NCBI GenBank assembly: GCA_937923175.1 | Contig: CALALB010000020.1 | Span: 47,915-111,914 of the forward strand | Direction of reading: 5' to 3' | Origin: an uncultured Chromatiaceae bacterium | Lineage (GTDB): Bacteria > Pseudomonadota > Gammaproteobacteria > Chromatiales > Chromatiaceae | DNA length: 64,000 bases | Shown here: positions 10,871-21,046 of the stretch, one piece after another | Layout of the letters: the number at the start of each line of letters is the position of its first letter | Numbering within the stretch: position 1 is the stretch's first letter | Notes under the pieces: model-generated | Seen by the model: only the letters and a program-made list of their open reading frames with translations | Database searches by the model: none | What the model was told of the DNA's origin: nothing | Made by a program: the position numbers and the translations under genes

Positions 10871-12223
10871 ATGGCTGAGCCAAGCGACTCGCAATTCTCT
10901 TCCGAGGCTGAATCCAAGCTCTTACGCAAAACCCTTGAACAACTGCGTCAAGAGGCAGAGACAGAGATCGAGCGTCTGCGCGCCCTCCTATCCGAACAGC
11001 CGCCCATCTCACAAGATCAGATCAGCACGGTGACCGAGCAACTTGCCCTCAAACAAGAGATGGCGGTGATGCAAAAGGCGCTAGAGGCCAAGGAGCAGGC
11101 CCTTGATCAGATCACCGCCGAATGTCGGCGTTTGGAGGATGTCCTCGAGGATCGAAATCTGACCCTCGAACGATTGCAAAAAGAACTAGCGCAGAGGGAC
11201 AATGCCCTCAGAGATCAACGGGCCGAGCTCGAACAGCTCGCCCAGGAGACCGCCAAGCAGGCGTCCACCTCGACGACGGTTATCTATGAAACACGCAGCC
11301 CCGGCTGGTTAAAGGTAACGACAGGGGCGCTCGTCTTGCTCCTAGCCCTCTCAGGGGCAGCCAATGTCTATCTGCTGCGTCTCCCCGATTCAGGCAGTCA
11401 GGCCAATCCGCTGCCCGTACCTGTATTGACGCAGCCGCCGATCGCCGACTCCGGCCCTGCCCCTGTGAACATCCCCCAGGTGCCGGCAAACCCCAGGGTA
11501 CGCATCCATCGCGATCGGCTCAGCGATGGAACACCTGGCCCCACCCTGATCCTCCTGGATGGCGGGAGCTTCCAGATGGGCGCCATCAGCACCAGCGGCG
11601 AGGACTTTAGCCCACCGCGGCTGGTGACCGTAGGTCCCCTGATGATCGGGGCCTATGAGATCACCTTTATCGAATATGATCGTTTTGCCAAGGCCACCGG
11701 TCGTACCCTGCCTCCAGATCCAGGCTGGGGCCGCGAACGCCATCCCGTGGTGGGGGTCAGCTGGGAGGAGGCGCGCGATTATGCTGCTTGGCTTGCCCAG
11801 CAGACCGGACGGCGCTATCGCCTGCCCAGCGAGGCTGAATGGGAATATGCCGCCCGTGCCGGCACCACCACCCCCTTCTGGTGGGGCATGGAACCTGGGG
11901 TCAACCGCGCTGCCTGTTTCGACTGCGGCAGTCCCTGGGACAATCGCTCGACTGCACCGGTCATCACCTTCGCTGCCAATCCATTTGGCCTCTATGAGAC
12001 CCACGGCAATGCCATGGAGTGGGTAGAGGATTGCTATCAGCCCAATTATCGGGATGCACCGAGCGATGGCAGCCCGATGCGGGGTGGCGACTGCAGTCGA
12101 CGGGTGGCACGCGGTGGGGCCTTTAATAAACCAGCCGCATCGATGCGCTCCTTTGCCCGCGCCGCCTATCCACCCGACACCCGGCTCAATATGATCGGCT
12201 TTAGGGTCGCCTGCGAGCCCTGA
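10871..12223 (+). CDS. Coiled-coil, membrane-anchored FGE-sulfatase (SUMF1-fold) domain protein
   Basis: The protein has 450 residues. Residues about 10-132 are a charged heptad-rich coiled coil (LRQEAETEIERLRALL...). Residues about 144-166 form one membrane helix. A Pro-rich linker leads to a formylglycine-generating-enzyme-like domain (about 215-450) with GGSFQMG, EITFIEYDRFAKATG, PVVGVSWEEARDYAAWL, YRLPSEAEWEYAARAG, GNAMEWVEDCY and GFRVACEP. The domain should face the periplasm. True FGEs use a Cys pair in the GGSYxCHxxYC-type segment; here it reads GGAFNKPAASM, so the cysteines are missing and sulfatase-activating chemistry is unlikely. GGGAG precedes the start. Confidence 0.8.
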   Translation: MAEPSDSQFSSEAESKLLRKTLEQLRQEAETEIERLRALLSEQPPISQDQISTVTEQLALKQEMAVMQKALEAKEQALDQITAECRRLEDVLEDRNLTLERLQKELAQRDNALRDQRAELEQLAQETAKQASTSTTVIYETRSPGWLKVTTGALVLLLALSGAANVYLLRLPDSGSQANPLPVPVLTQPPIADSGPAPVNIPQVPANPRVRIHRDRLSDGTPGPTLILLDGGSFQMGAISTSGEDFSPPRLVTVGPLMIGAYEITFIEYDRFAKATGRTLPPDPGWGRERHPVVGVSWEEARDYAAWLAQQTGRRYRLPSEAEWEYAARAGTTTPFWWGMEPGVNRAACFDCGSPWDNRSTAPVITFAANPFGLYETHGNAMEWVEDCYQPNYRDAPSDGSPMRGGDCSRRVARGGAFNKPAASMRSFARAAYPPDTRLNMIGFRVACEP

Positions 12224-12317
12224 TTGGCAGGTATTCAGGTCATTTGAGGACGCGCAGAAAAACCTCTGCCTGGGGATTACTCGCAGAGTATGGCCTGTTT
12301 CGTTGCCGCCCAGATCA

Positions 12318-12507
12318 GTCCTTTCATTCCGAGCAGGTCGGTCCCACCATGCCGGCATAGACCAGCCCCCTTATTCCGACCTGTCATTCCGGCTTGACCC
12401 GGAATGCAATCCAGAACCCTGGACCCCGGCCTGCGTCGGGCTGAGGGTTGAGAGAGGGGTTCCTGGGCCTGCGCCGGGTTGCCCCGGTGTGTACCGGCAT
12501 GACAGAT
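12318..12507. repeat. Palindromic repeat cluster (copy 1)
   Basis: This intergenic block has several copies of the ATTCCGGC...CCGGAAT type core (GTCATTCCGGCTTGACCCGG at 12383) and CCCCGG...CGGG half-sites, ending in CCGGCATGACA. It belongs to the repeat family described in the findings. Nothing else is visible between 12224 and 12635. Confidence 0.7.
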
Positions 12508-12635
12508 TCTTAAGAGACCTGAGGGGCTCTTATCAGCCCGCATCGTCATTCCAACACCACCCCCAACCCAGACCAACCGAGTTGAGGGTTTTTTCGAGAT
12601 CCAATCACTCAGCAGATAAGCAGTGGAGTACTTGC

Positions 12636-13121
12636 ATGATGAACGAGCATGAAAAGGCCCAAGCACTCGCCAATTCGGCCCTTGGTGTAGAACTCACCCC
12701 TGAGGAATGCCAGGTATTGGCTGCGCGTCTGGGGGTCATCCAGCTTCAGGCCGGCGAGACCCTGGTCGAGGAAAACGCAGACCGGCGTACCCTGTTTGTA
12801 CTTGCCCAGGGGCGGCTATGTGTATGCAAGCGGGTCGGCGAACGCGAGGAGACCGTCTATCAGATGCGCCCAGGCGAATGCGCCGGCACCCGCGCCTTCG
12901 TCGATGGCAGCCCGCGCCGCGCTGCCCTGCGTGCCGAGGAGCCAGTGACGGTCTTGACCCTCGAACCCGAAGACTTCGAAGAACTGGTCGAGACCCACCC
13001 CCGGGTGGTGTTCAAGGTCATGCGCGCGATCTTTCGCATCACCCATAGCAATCTCATGCGCATGAACCTCGAGAGCGCCGAGATGCGTAACTATCTGCTC
13101 AAGAGCGGTGGGCGATATTGA
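12636..13121 (+). CDS. Stand-alone cyclic-nucleotide-binding domain protein
   Basis: This 161-residue protein is almost entirely one cNMP-binding beta-roll (about residues 25-140). It shows L.AGE.LVEE..D....FVL..GR, then RPGECAGTRAFVDGSPRRAAL, which matches the phosphate-binding cassette (GE...R.A), followed by the C-helix. No helix-turn-helix or effector domain follows, so it is not a Crp-type transcription factor by itself. Whether it binds cAMP/cGMP is unknown. ATG 12636 (or 12639) follows GTGGAG; the upstream extension in the ORF track runs through repeat DNA and is rejected. Confidence 0.72.
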   Translation: MMNEHEKAQALANSALGVELTPEECQVLAARLGVIQLQAGETLVEENADRRTLFVLAQGRLCVCKRVGEREETVYQMRPGECAGTRAFVDGSPRRAALRAEEPVTVLTLEPEDFEELVETHPRVVFKVMRAIFRITHSNLMRMNLESAEMRNYLLKSGGRY

Positions 13122-13149
13122 GCCAGGCGAAGGCGGGCAAGCCGCTGGC

Positions 13150-14493
13150 CTAGCGGCCGAGCAGGCCTTGAACGATCTCTGTAAGACATTGACGATCGAC
13201 CTTGCCTGAGGCAAGCCGCGGCAGGTTTTCCAAGCGGAGCAAGGCGCGCGGTCGCTCGGGACCCGCCAGATTGGCCTCGCACCAACTCCCTAGAGCCTCC
13301 TCGGCGAGCAGGCCGCAATACACCCCGACCAACCGCGCACCCCAGACTGGATCTGGAAGGGCGATGACCTCAGCCTCGGTCACCCCAGGCACCGAGGCAA
13401 GGCGTTGCGCGACCCGAAGCAGTGAAACCTTGGTCCCACCGATGGTGCAGAGATCATCGGCGCGTCCAAAAAGACGCAAGCGCCCCTCGGCCGTCACCCA
13501 ACCGAGATCGGCGGTCTTGAACCACCCATCGGCAAGACCAAGGCCCGGGCGGCGTTCAGGATTGGCATAGCCGAGCATGAGGCTGGGGGCACGGAGCGCA
13601 ATCGGTGCGGGTGGGTCTGAACACTGAGGAGCGGCACACTCAATCCCAGCTAAGGGGGTAAAGAGGTTGGGGTCTGAGGGTCCAGCCAGGGCGATCAGGG
13701 CGCAGGTCTCGGTCATCCCATAGCTCACCTGGATGGGCCAGCCGGCGACCAAGGCGCGTTTGGCAAGCTCAGGGCTTAATGCCTGACCGCCCACCAAGAC
13801 ACAGCGCAGGCTCGGCGGGGGCCGACATCCTAACTCAATCAGACGCGCAAGCATGGGTGGAACCAAAGAGACATGGCTGACCTGGTGCTTTACGAGATCC
13901 GCGGCTACTGCCTCGGCGCTAAACCCGTCCTGCAGAACCAGGCGGGCGCCGGAGGCAAGGGCGCGGTAAAGGATCACTGCCCCGGCGATGTGACTCAAAC
14001 GCAGGCAACACAGCCAGGTGGCCCCTATCTCTGCATCCAGGGCGGCATTGCTCAGGTGCGCAGCAGCGCCTACCCCCGAAGGCCCATGCATAGCGATCCT
14101 GGGCTGGCCGCTCGAACCGCTGGTGCGAATCAAAAGGGCGAGGGGCTCGTCCGGGCAACAAGGACTGGCATGCGAGCCGTCCGACAAAGGCAGCAGGGAT
14201 TGGCTGGAGGGGTCCCAGGCCCATTCAGCGCCGGCCATTCTTGCCAGGCTCAATCGCTCCTCCACGGCGAGATCCGCGCGATAGGGAAAGACCCCCGCCC
14301 CCATCCGATTGAGCCCTAGGGTCAACAAGGCCAATTCAAGCGCTGGCCGATCCGGCACCAAGATCACCTGACCTGCCCGCACCCCCTGGCTGCTCAGCTG
14401 AGCGGTGCGCCCATCGATCAGGCATTGCAAGGTCTTGCCGGTCAGGGTCTCTTGACCGGCGATCAGGGTCAGCCAGGGTTCAGGGAAAGACAT
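13150..14493 (-). CDS. AMP-forming acyl-CoA ligase-like enzyme, possibly O-succinylbenzoate-CoA ligase (MenE)
   Basis: This 447-residue ANL-superfamily adenylating enzyme shows the ordered core motifs: IRTSGSSGQPR (P-loop, A3), QVSYGMTETCA (A5), GWFKTADLG (A7), RLFGRADDLCTIGGTKV (A8 hinge) and LASGKVDR with the catalytic C-terminal lysine (A10). The short length (compare about 450-500 for MenE) and the compact N-terminal domain resemble MenE of menaquinone synthesis, but no other men genes are nearby, so the substrate is uncertain. ATG 14493 gives MSFPEPW; the track start at 14559 adds a doubtful leader. Confidence 0.72.
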   Translation of the reverse strand: MSFPEPWLTLIAGQETLTGKTLQCLIDGRTAQLSSQGVRAGQVILVPDRPALELALLTLGLNRMGAGVFPYRADLAVEERLSLARMAGAEWAWDPSSQSLLPLSDGSHASPCCPDEPLALLIRTSGSSGQPRIAMHGPSGVGAAAHLSNAALDAEIGATWLCCLRLSHIAGAVILYRALASGARLVLQDGFSAEAVAADLVKHQVSHVSLVPPMLARLIELGCRPPPSLRCVLVGGQALSPELAKRALVAGWPIQVSYGMTETCALIALAGPSDPNLFTPLAGIECAAPQCSDPPAPIALRAPSLMLGYANPERRPGLGLADGWFKTADLGWVTAEGRLRLFGRADDLCTIGGTKVSLLRVAQRLASVPGVTEAEVIALPDPVWGARLVGVYCGLLAEEALGSWCEANLAGPERPRALLRLENLPRLASGKVDRQCLTEIVQGLLGR

Positions 14494-14633
14494 CGACTGG
14501 ATCTTGGATCGCAATCTGCCGTGCGCAGGATCCGTGCCTGGACCACCGATGCGCAACACCTGCCCGGCTTACCCGGCTTATAGATCAGCAGGGTAAGTTT
14601 TGAGTCGGGTAGAGGCAATCGATCAAATCTTAT

Positions 14634-14753
14634 CGTCATTCCAGCCGTCACCTGACGCGTCATTCCGGCGCAAGCCCGAATCCAGCGCTGCGTCCAGAAC
14701 CATGGGCTGCGCCAGGAGGCCCTTCTGGACCCAGGCCTGGCCGGCATGACGGA
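14634..14753. repeat. Palindromic repeat pair (copy 2)
   Basis: A roughly 100-base composite element begins GTCATTCCGGCGCAAGCC and ends GGCCGGCATGACGG, with a middle TCCAG...CTGGA pairing. It shares its full layout with the copy at 18352. It fills the gap between the ligase-like gene and dapE. Confidence 0.75.
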
Positions 14754-14786
14754 GTCCCCTGGGGGCAATGAGAGGAATGCTGCACC

Positions 14787-15920
14787 CTAACCCCCCAGCA
14801 AGAGACGCTCGAGGATGCGCTGATAAAGCCTGGCGAGTTGATCAAGCTCCTCAACCGCCACCCATTCGTCGATCTGATGGATACTGGCATTGATGGGCCC
14901 GATCTCGACCACCTGGGCGCCGATGGGTGCAATAAAACGCCCATCCGAGGTCCCGCCGCCGGTCGAAAGACTAGGCTCAATGCCGCAGACCTCGCGGATA
15001 GCAGCGCGCGTGGCCTCGATCAAGGCCCCAATCTGGGTCAAAAAGGGTCGGCCCGCCAGACGCCAGGCGATCTCATACTCAAAATCGCCTCGGTCGAGGA
15101 TGGCACAGATCCGCCGTTTAATGATGTCTGGATCGAGCTCAGTGGAAAATCTCAGATTGAACTGGACGTCCAGGCGTCCCGGGATCACATTATCCGCGCC
15201 TGTACCCATGCTGAGATTGGCGATCTGAAAGCTGGTGGGCGGGAAATATTCATTGCCCTGATCCCAAACCTCGCTGCATAGGTCAGCGAGCGCCTTCACA
15301 CTCGCATGAAAGGGATTTTTGGCGCGCTCGGGATAGGCGACATGGCCCTGTTTGCCGTGGATGGTTAAAAAACCAGTCAGGCTTCCTCGCCGACCGTGTT
15401 TGATCGAATCGCCCAAATGCTCGATGCTCGAGGGCTCGCCGATGATGGCAAAGTCGATCAGCTCGCCGCGCCTTTGCAAACAGTCAATCACCTTGGCCGT
15501 GCCATTGACCGCTGGGCCCTCCTCATCGCTGGTGAGGAGAAAGGCGATGGAGCCTGGATGATCGGGATGGGCAGCGACGAATGATTCGACCGCAATGACC
15601 ATCGCCGCCAAGGCTCCCTTCATATCAGCGGCTCCGCGCCCATACAGCCGACCGTCGCGGATGACAGGATCAAATGGATCCGCAGTCCACAACTCATCGG
15701 GGCCGGGCGGCACCACATCGGTATGGCCGGCCAGACAGACCAAGGGCGGCTCAATCCCCCGCCGCGCCCAAAGATTGATCACCTCGCCGAAGGGCATGGA
15801 TTCAACCTGAAAGCCCAGTCGGCTTAAGCGCTCAGCGATCAGCGCCTGACAACCGCAGTCTTCGGGGGTCACCGAGGGGAGGCGGATGAGTGCGCGCGCC
15901 AGCTCTAGGGTAGAAGACAT
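14787..15920 (-). CDS. dapE: Succinyl-diaminopimelate desuccinylase
   Basis: This 377-residue M20-family metallohydrolase removes succinate from N-succinyl-LL-DAP in lysine and peptidoglycan precursor synthesis. Metal ligands and the catalytic Glu are visible in LAGHTDVVPPGP, GRGAADMKGA and TSDEEGPAVNG, and the dimerisation lid begins around KHGRRGSLTG. STGGGTSDGRF near the C-terminus is the family substrate-binding signature. The length equals the E. coli enzyme. It is the last gene of a minus-strand dapC-dapD-dapE set, 12 bases after dapD. Confidence 0.96.
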   Translation of the reverse strand: MSSTLELARALIRLPSVTPEDCGCQALIAERLSRLGFQVESMPFGEVINLWARRGIEPPLVCLAGHTDVVPPGPDELWTADPFDPVIRDGRLYGRGAADMKGALAAMVIAVESFVAAHPDHPGSIAFLLTSDEEGPAVNGTAKVIDCLQRRGELIDFAIIGEPSSIEHLGDSIKHGRRGSLTGFLTIHGKQGHVAYPERAKNPFHASVKALADLCSEVWDQGNEYFPPTSFQIANLSMGTGADNVIPGRLDVQFNLRFSTELDPDIIKRRICAILDRGDFEYEIAWRLAGRPFLTQIGALIEATRAAIREVCGIEPSLSTGGGTSDGRFIAPIGAQVVEIGPINASIHQIDEWVAVEELDQLARLYQRILERLLLGG

Positions 15921-15932
15921 GGTTGCGCCCTT

Positions 15933-16754
<822 letters not shown>

Positions 16755-16819
16755 CAGGGTCTCCAATCAATCATAAAACTCAATGGCTTGGGTGCTCTCC
16801 TAGGCCGTTCGACCCCTTC

Positions 16820-18040
16820 TCAGGCCCCCGCCCGCCCCAACCGCTCGATCAGGGCACGCATCCGCCAGGCGGCCTCGCTACAGGTTGCAAGCGCCGGGAC
16901 CAGGGCAAGGCGCACCCGATTGGCACCTGGATCCTCGCCGTTGACCAGGCGCGACAAAAATCGCCCCGGCAACACAGTGACATGCTCCTCGGCATAGAGC
17001 GCCCGGGCAAACTCGGTATCCGCAATCGGTGTTTTGAGCCACAGAAAAAACCCGCCAGCGGGGATGTCGATCGGCAAGACGGGATCCAGGATCTCCTTGA
17101 CCGCAGCGAACTTTTGGCGATACAGGGCGCGGTTTTCCTGAACATGACTCTCATCGCGCCAGGCAGCCAGGCTGGCATATTGGATCGGTGGCGGCATAGC
17201 GCTGCCGTGATAGGTGCGATAGCGCAGGAATTCAGCGATCAGCCCGGCATCGCCTGCCACAAACCCCGAGCGCAACCCCGGGGCATTGGAGCGTTTCGAC
17301 AGGCTGTGGAAAACCAGGCAATGTTTAAACTCGGTATTCCCGAGCTCGGCGGCAACCTGTAATAACCCAGGCGGAGGCATGGCCTCATCCTGATACAGCT
17401 CGCTATAACACTCATCGGCTGCAATCACAAAGCCGTAGCGCTCGGCAAGCTCGATCAGCTGCGCCAAGACCCCGCGCCCCAGTACCGCGCCGGTTGGATT
17501 GCCTGGCGAGCAGAGATAGAGCAACTGGCAGCGCTCCCAGATTGCGTCAGCCACAGAGGCAAAATCTGGGACAAAGCCCTGCTCAGACCGGCAGGGAAGA
17601 TAATAGGGCCGAGCGCCGGCCAAGAGCGCCGCCCCCTCATAGATCTGATAACAGGGATTGGGCATCAGGACCAGTGGATCCCGACTGCGATTGACGACGG
17701 CCTGGGCGACGGCAAACAAGGCCTCGCGGGTACCATTGACCGGCAGGATCTGGCGCTCGGGGTCGATGACAAGGGCGCCACCGTTGACCGGCCGAAAGCG
17801 CTGCATCATCCAATCGGCAATTGCCCGGCGCAATTCTGCCAAGCCCTGGGTTAGGGGATAGACAGCAAGCCCATTGAGATGGGCAGTCAGGGCCTCGAGG
17901 ATCAGGGGGGGCGTGGGATGCTTGGGCTCGCCGATCTGAAGCGCAACCGGGGTGCGGTCTGAAGGCGGCTTGATCCCTTGCAACAAGGACCGCAAACGCT
18001 CAAACGGATAGGGCTGAAGTCGGGCGAGATCTGGATTCAT
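16820..18040 (-). CDS. dapC: Succinyldiaminopimelate transaminase (DapC type)
   Basis: This 406-residue fold-type I PLP aminotransferase converts N-succinyl-2-amino-6-ketopimelate to N-succinyl-LL-DAP. Evidence includes IGEPKHPTPP at the N-terminus, the substrate-binding NPCYQIYEG region, CSPGNPTGAVL, ADECYSELY and the PLP-lysine motif SLSKRSNAPGLRSGF. Its place directly upstream of dapD-dapE on the same strand supports the DapC assignment over a generic aspartate aminotransferase. Confidence 0.93.
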   Translation of the reverse strand: MNPDLARLQPYPFERLRSLLQGIKPPSDRTPVALQIGEPKHPTPPLILEALTAHLNGLAVYPLTQGLAELRRAIADWMMQRFRPVNGGALVIDPERQILPVNGTREALFAVAQAVVNRSRDPLVLMPNPCYQIYEGAALLAGARPYYLPCRSEQGFVPDFASVADAIWERCQLLYLCSPGNPTGAVLGRGVLAQLIELAERYGFVIAADECYSELYQDEAMPPPGLLQVAAELGNTEFKHCLVFHSLSKRSNAPGLRSGFVAGDAGLIAEFLRYRTYHGSAMPPPIQYASLAAWRDESHVQENRALYRQKFAAVKEILDPVLPIDIPAGGFFLWLKTPIADTEFARALYAEEHVTVLPGRFLSRLVNGEDPGANRVRLALVPALATCSEAAWRMRALIERLGRAGA

Positions 18041-18351
18041 CGGTCAGGTAACGATCGGGATGCTTCCCTGGTTAGCTGCAAGTATCTCATGACCCGCGAC
18101 TGCAAATCGCAGCCTGTCGGTTAAGGAGGTGGCTATCCCCCTATCCGGTGTAGAGCCGACCGCCTGGGTTTACAATGGCAAGTGCGCCAATCTGGGCCAG
18201 ATTCCGTCTCGCAGTCAAGCCCTGGAGCGCCTCGAAATTCCCGTAAGGGCATGCTAAACCCGGGTACACCCTCTCCCTAATCCGCTTCACCCCCCATTCC
18301 AGCGCGCCCTCCCGGTGCCTCATCCCGCCCCTCATGCCCGCACCCCTCTCT

Positions 18352-18455
18352 CGCCATTCCTGCGCAAGCCAGAATTCAGAATCGAGCGCCGCGTCCAGAG
18401 CCAGGGGCTGCGCCGGAAGGCCTTCTGGACCCCGGCTTTCGCCGGGGTGACGGGG
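18352..18455. repeat. Palindromic repeat pair (copy 3)
   Basis: The composite begins CATTCCTGCGCAAGCCAG and ends CCCCGGCTTTCGCCGGGGTGACG. It is laid out like copy 2 (14634): two palindromes flanking a GCGTCCAG...CTTCTGGACC arm pair. It is the main content of the 690-base gap 18041-18730; I found no gene there. Confidence 0.8.
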
Positions 18456-18730
18456 ATAGCGTTCGAGTCCTGACCCCCTGACCTGGAAGAGCAGTCCGGG
18501 ATCGATGCTGATACCTTCAACCGTCCCAAAACACCACATCCGCCTCTCTCCTGAGTCGCCTCGGTAGGGCGAAGCCCCAGAACGGCTCCGCCCTCCGCGC
18601 TCTTCTTTCCCAAAAAACAGCGGCGCTTGCCGGGCACCGGGTCTTTTGGGGTATTTTTAGCCAGTGATTTGAACTTCCCAGCTAGAGCCGCGCCAAATGG
18701 CCCGCCATCCATTCTTGTAATCTGCCTGAG

Positions 18731-20092
18731 TTGAATATCCCAAACCCAGAGACTCCGACACCCCAAGCGCTTCTCCGCCTGGCCGATCAATGCGTTAAAT
18801 GCGGCTACTGTCTGCCGGCCTGCCCCACCTATGCCAAAACGCGCCATGAGGCCGAATCGCCGCGCGGACGTATCGCCCTGATCCAAGGCTGGCTCAGCGA
18901 TCGCCTGTCCCCGACCCCCCAATTCATGGCCCATCTCGACCGGTGTTTGCTCTGCCGTGCCTGCGAAGCGGCCTGTCCCTCGCGGGTGGCCTATGGGCAG
19001 ATCATGCAAGGCGCCCGGGCCCAGCGCCTGACAAGCCTCCCCTTGGGGCGGCGCTGGTGGCAAGGATTTTGGCTGAGTCTCCTGGCCAACGCACGCTGGC
19101 TACAGGCTGCTGCCCGACTCTCTCAGGTCCAGGACTGGCTAGCTACCCGCCTTAATCTCGGAAATCCCCAAGGCCGGTCATTCCCTGCCCCAGGTACACT
19201 GCTCTCCCCCGCAACCGGCCCGAAACAGCCACTGCCTCCCGAAACCACCGCTGGCTTACCGGTCGATCCTCCCGATGGTCAAGGCAGGACACTGCCTGCC
19301 CTACTCCGCCGTTTGATCGCCCCATACCGTCTTTTTACCCAGCTTGCCCAAACCGTTCATCCAGTCGCGCCCCAATCACCTGAGTCTGCCGACCTCGACC
19401 TTTTTGTCGGCTGCACGGGTGCCAGCCTCCAGGGTCGAGCACTGGCCGCCGCCTTAACCGTTTGCAAACGCCTGGGTCTGCAAGCCCGCATCCCTGCCGA
19501 GTCTCCCTGCTGCGGCGCCATCTATCGTCATCAGGGACTGATCGCCGCTGCCGATCGCGCCCGCACCCGCTGTGCAGCGCTCTATACTGGACGTCCTCTG
19601 ATCGGGGTGGCCAGCGCCTGTATCGCTGAACTGCGCGCTGATCCCCGCTTGGCCCACGCCCAGGAGATCTGCGCCTATCTCGATCGCCTGCCCTGGCCTG
19701 AAACGCTTACCCTTGCCCCTCTGCCCAGCCGGGTGCTGGTGCATGAACCCTGCTCCCATCGGCATCTGCTCGGCGGCAATGCTGCGGTCTGGCGGCTGCT
19801 AGGCCGCATCCCTGACATCCAACTCCTGCAACTACCGGCGGAAACCCATTGCTGCGGGGCAGCGGGCACATACCTGCTTGAACAACCGGCAATGGCCCAC
19901 GCCTTGCTGGAAGACCTCATCGCCCATCTCCGGCCTCTTAGACCAGCTATCATCGTTACCACCAACCCGGGCTGCGCCCTGCATCTATTGGCTGGTGTTG
20001 GGGAATCTGGTCTCAACATCGAGGTCTGCCACCCAATCGAGCTGATTGCACGCCAGCTTTCCGGCCAATCCCAGCGCAACGGCCTACCATAA
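18731..20092 (+). CDS. glcF: GlcF-like (Fe-S) oxidoreductase subunit (glycolate oxidase iron-sulfur subunit)
   Basis: This roughly 453-residue protein has two [4Fe-4S] motifs near the N-terminus (CVKCGYCLPACP and CLLCRACEAACP) and two C-terminal CCG domains (SPCCGAIYRHQG and THCCGAAGTYLL, each with an upstream partner Cys region). This is the GlcF layout; the family transfers electrons from a flavoprotein (GlcD/GlcE) oxidising glycolate or D-lactate. No glcD or glcE is adjacent, so the partner is unknown. The track start is a TTG at 18731; the true start is uncertain. Confidence 0.85.
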   Translation: MNIPNPETPTPQALLRLADQCVKCGYCLPACPTYAKTRHEAESPRGRIALIQGWLSDRLSPTPQFMAHLDRCLLCRACEAACPSRVAYGQIMQGARAQRLTSLPLGRRWWQGFWLSLLANARWLQAAARLSQVQDWLATRLNLGNPQGRSFPAPGTLLSPATGPKQPLPPETTAGLPVDPPDGQGRTLPALLRRLIAPYRLFTQLAQTVHPVAPQSPESADLDLFVGCTGASLQGRALAAALTVCKRLGLQARIPAESPCCGAIYRHQGLIAAADRARTRCAALYTGRPLIGVASACIAELRADPRLAHAQEICAYLDRLPWPETLTLAPLPSRVLVHEPCSHRHLLGGNAAVWRLLGRIPDIQLLQLPAETHCCGAAGTYLLEQPAMAHALLEDLIAHLRPLRPAIIVTTNPGCALHLLAGVGESGLNIEVCHPIELIARQLSGQSQRNGLP

Positions 20093-20140
20093 ACCTGTAC
20101 CCAAGCTCATCCCTTAAGTTAGCGGAGGATGCAAAACGCC

Positions 20141-20797
20141 ATGAAACAACGCCAACTCGACCGACACTATCGCCCGCTCGATCATGCACTGATCAATCTC
20201 GACCTTGCCCTGCGCACCCTCTTTGGTCCACCGCGTACCACCGAACGCCCCAATCCGGCCGCAGCGCTCCCTGAGCCCGAACTCACTGAGGAGCAGCGCC
20301 GGCATATCGCACGTCTGATGCGGGTCAATCACGCCGGCGAGGTCTGCGCCCAGGCCCTCTATCAAGGGCAGGCATTAACCGCTCGCTGCGCTGACAACCG
20401 CGAACGTCTAAAACGTTCAGCTCAAGAAGAAAGCGATCATCTCGCCTGGTGTGAAAGGCGCCTTGAAGAGCTCGGCGGGCGCAAAAGCCTTTTCAATCCA
20501 CTTTGGTATGGCGGGTCTTTGGCAATCGGCGCCTTGGCAGGTCTGGCGGGCGACCGGTGGAGCCTGGGCTTCGTCGTCGAGACCGAGCGACAGGTTGAAA
20601 CCCATCTCAATGGCCATCTTGCCCAGATCCCTTTGCAGGATCAAAAAACCCGTGCTATTCTCGACCAAATGAAACGCGATGAGATCCAGCACGCCCAGAC
20701 TGCCCACTCAGCCGGGGGGGCGGAGCTGTCCCTGCCGATCCGCTGGGCAATGAAATATACTGCCCGCCTCATGACTCAGACTGCTTATTGGATTTAG
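20141..20797 (+). CDS. coq7: Coq7-type 2-polyprenyl-3-methyl-6-methoxy-1,4-benzoquinone monooxygenase
   Basis: This 218-residue diiron hydroxylase carries out a late hydroxylation in ubiquinone synthesis, at the inner membrane. Four-helix-bundle iron ligands are visible in MRVNHAGEVCAQALYQGQ, EESDHLAWCERRLEELGGR, ETERQVETHL and MKRDEIQHAQTA. GGAGG at 20124-20128 sits directly against an ATG at 20129, too close to use, so I chose the in-frame ATG at 20141. This single-gene oxygen-dependent type replaces E. coli UbiF in many proteobacteria. Confidence 0.93.
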   Translation: MKQRQLDRHYRPLDHALINLDLALRTLFGPPRTTERPNPAAALPEPELTEEQRRHIARLMRVNHAGEVCAQALYQGQALTARCADNRERLKRSAQEESDHLAWCERRLEELGGRKSLFNPLWYGGSLAIGALAGLAGDRWSLGFVVETERQVETHLNGHLAQIPLQDQKTRAILDQMKRDEIQHAQTAHSAGGAELSLPIRWAMKYTARLMTQTAYWI

Positions 20798-21046
20798 CTA
20801 AAGTGCAGTCCCAAATCACCCTGCACATCTTTCCTCATCAGGCCTGGCTTCAGGCTATCGTCGCGAGTTGGGATCACTTCCGCGGCGACCCAGAAAGCGG
20901 TTTATGAGGGCAAACCCCCATGAGGGCTGCTCGAGCAGACCGCCTGAGCGGGCAGCGAGATCTTTGGATCTCGATGAGGCAAAGTCAGCATATCCTTCAT
21001 CCCGGCGCATCCTTCAAGTTAGCGGGATCAATTCAGCGGGACAAAT

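Noticed and set aside
11390-12358. 322-residue minus-strand ORF opposite the FGE-like gene
   Set aside because: Antisense shadow; the plus strand has clear domain motifs.
12303-12635. N-terminal extension of the cNMP-binding ORF
   Set aside because: It translates palindromic repeat DNA; the ribosome-binding site and domain start support ATG 12636.
18440-18475. tRNA-like GTTCGAGTC near repeat copy 3
   Set aside because: No acceptor, D- or anticodon stems can be built around it.
18141-19063. Minus-strand ORFs at 18141-18539 and 18332-19063
   Set aside because: They read through repeat copy 3 or oppose glcF and show no protein family features.
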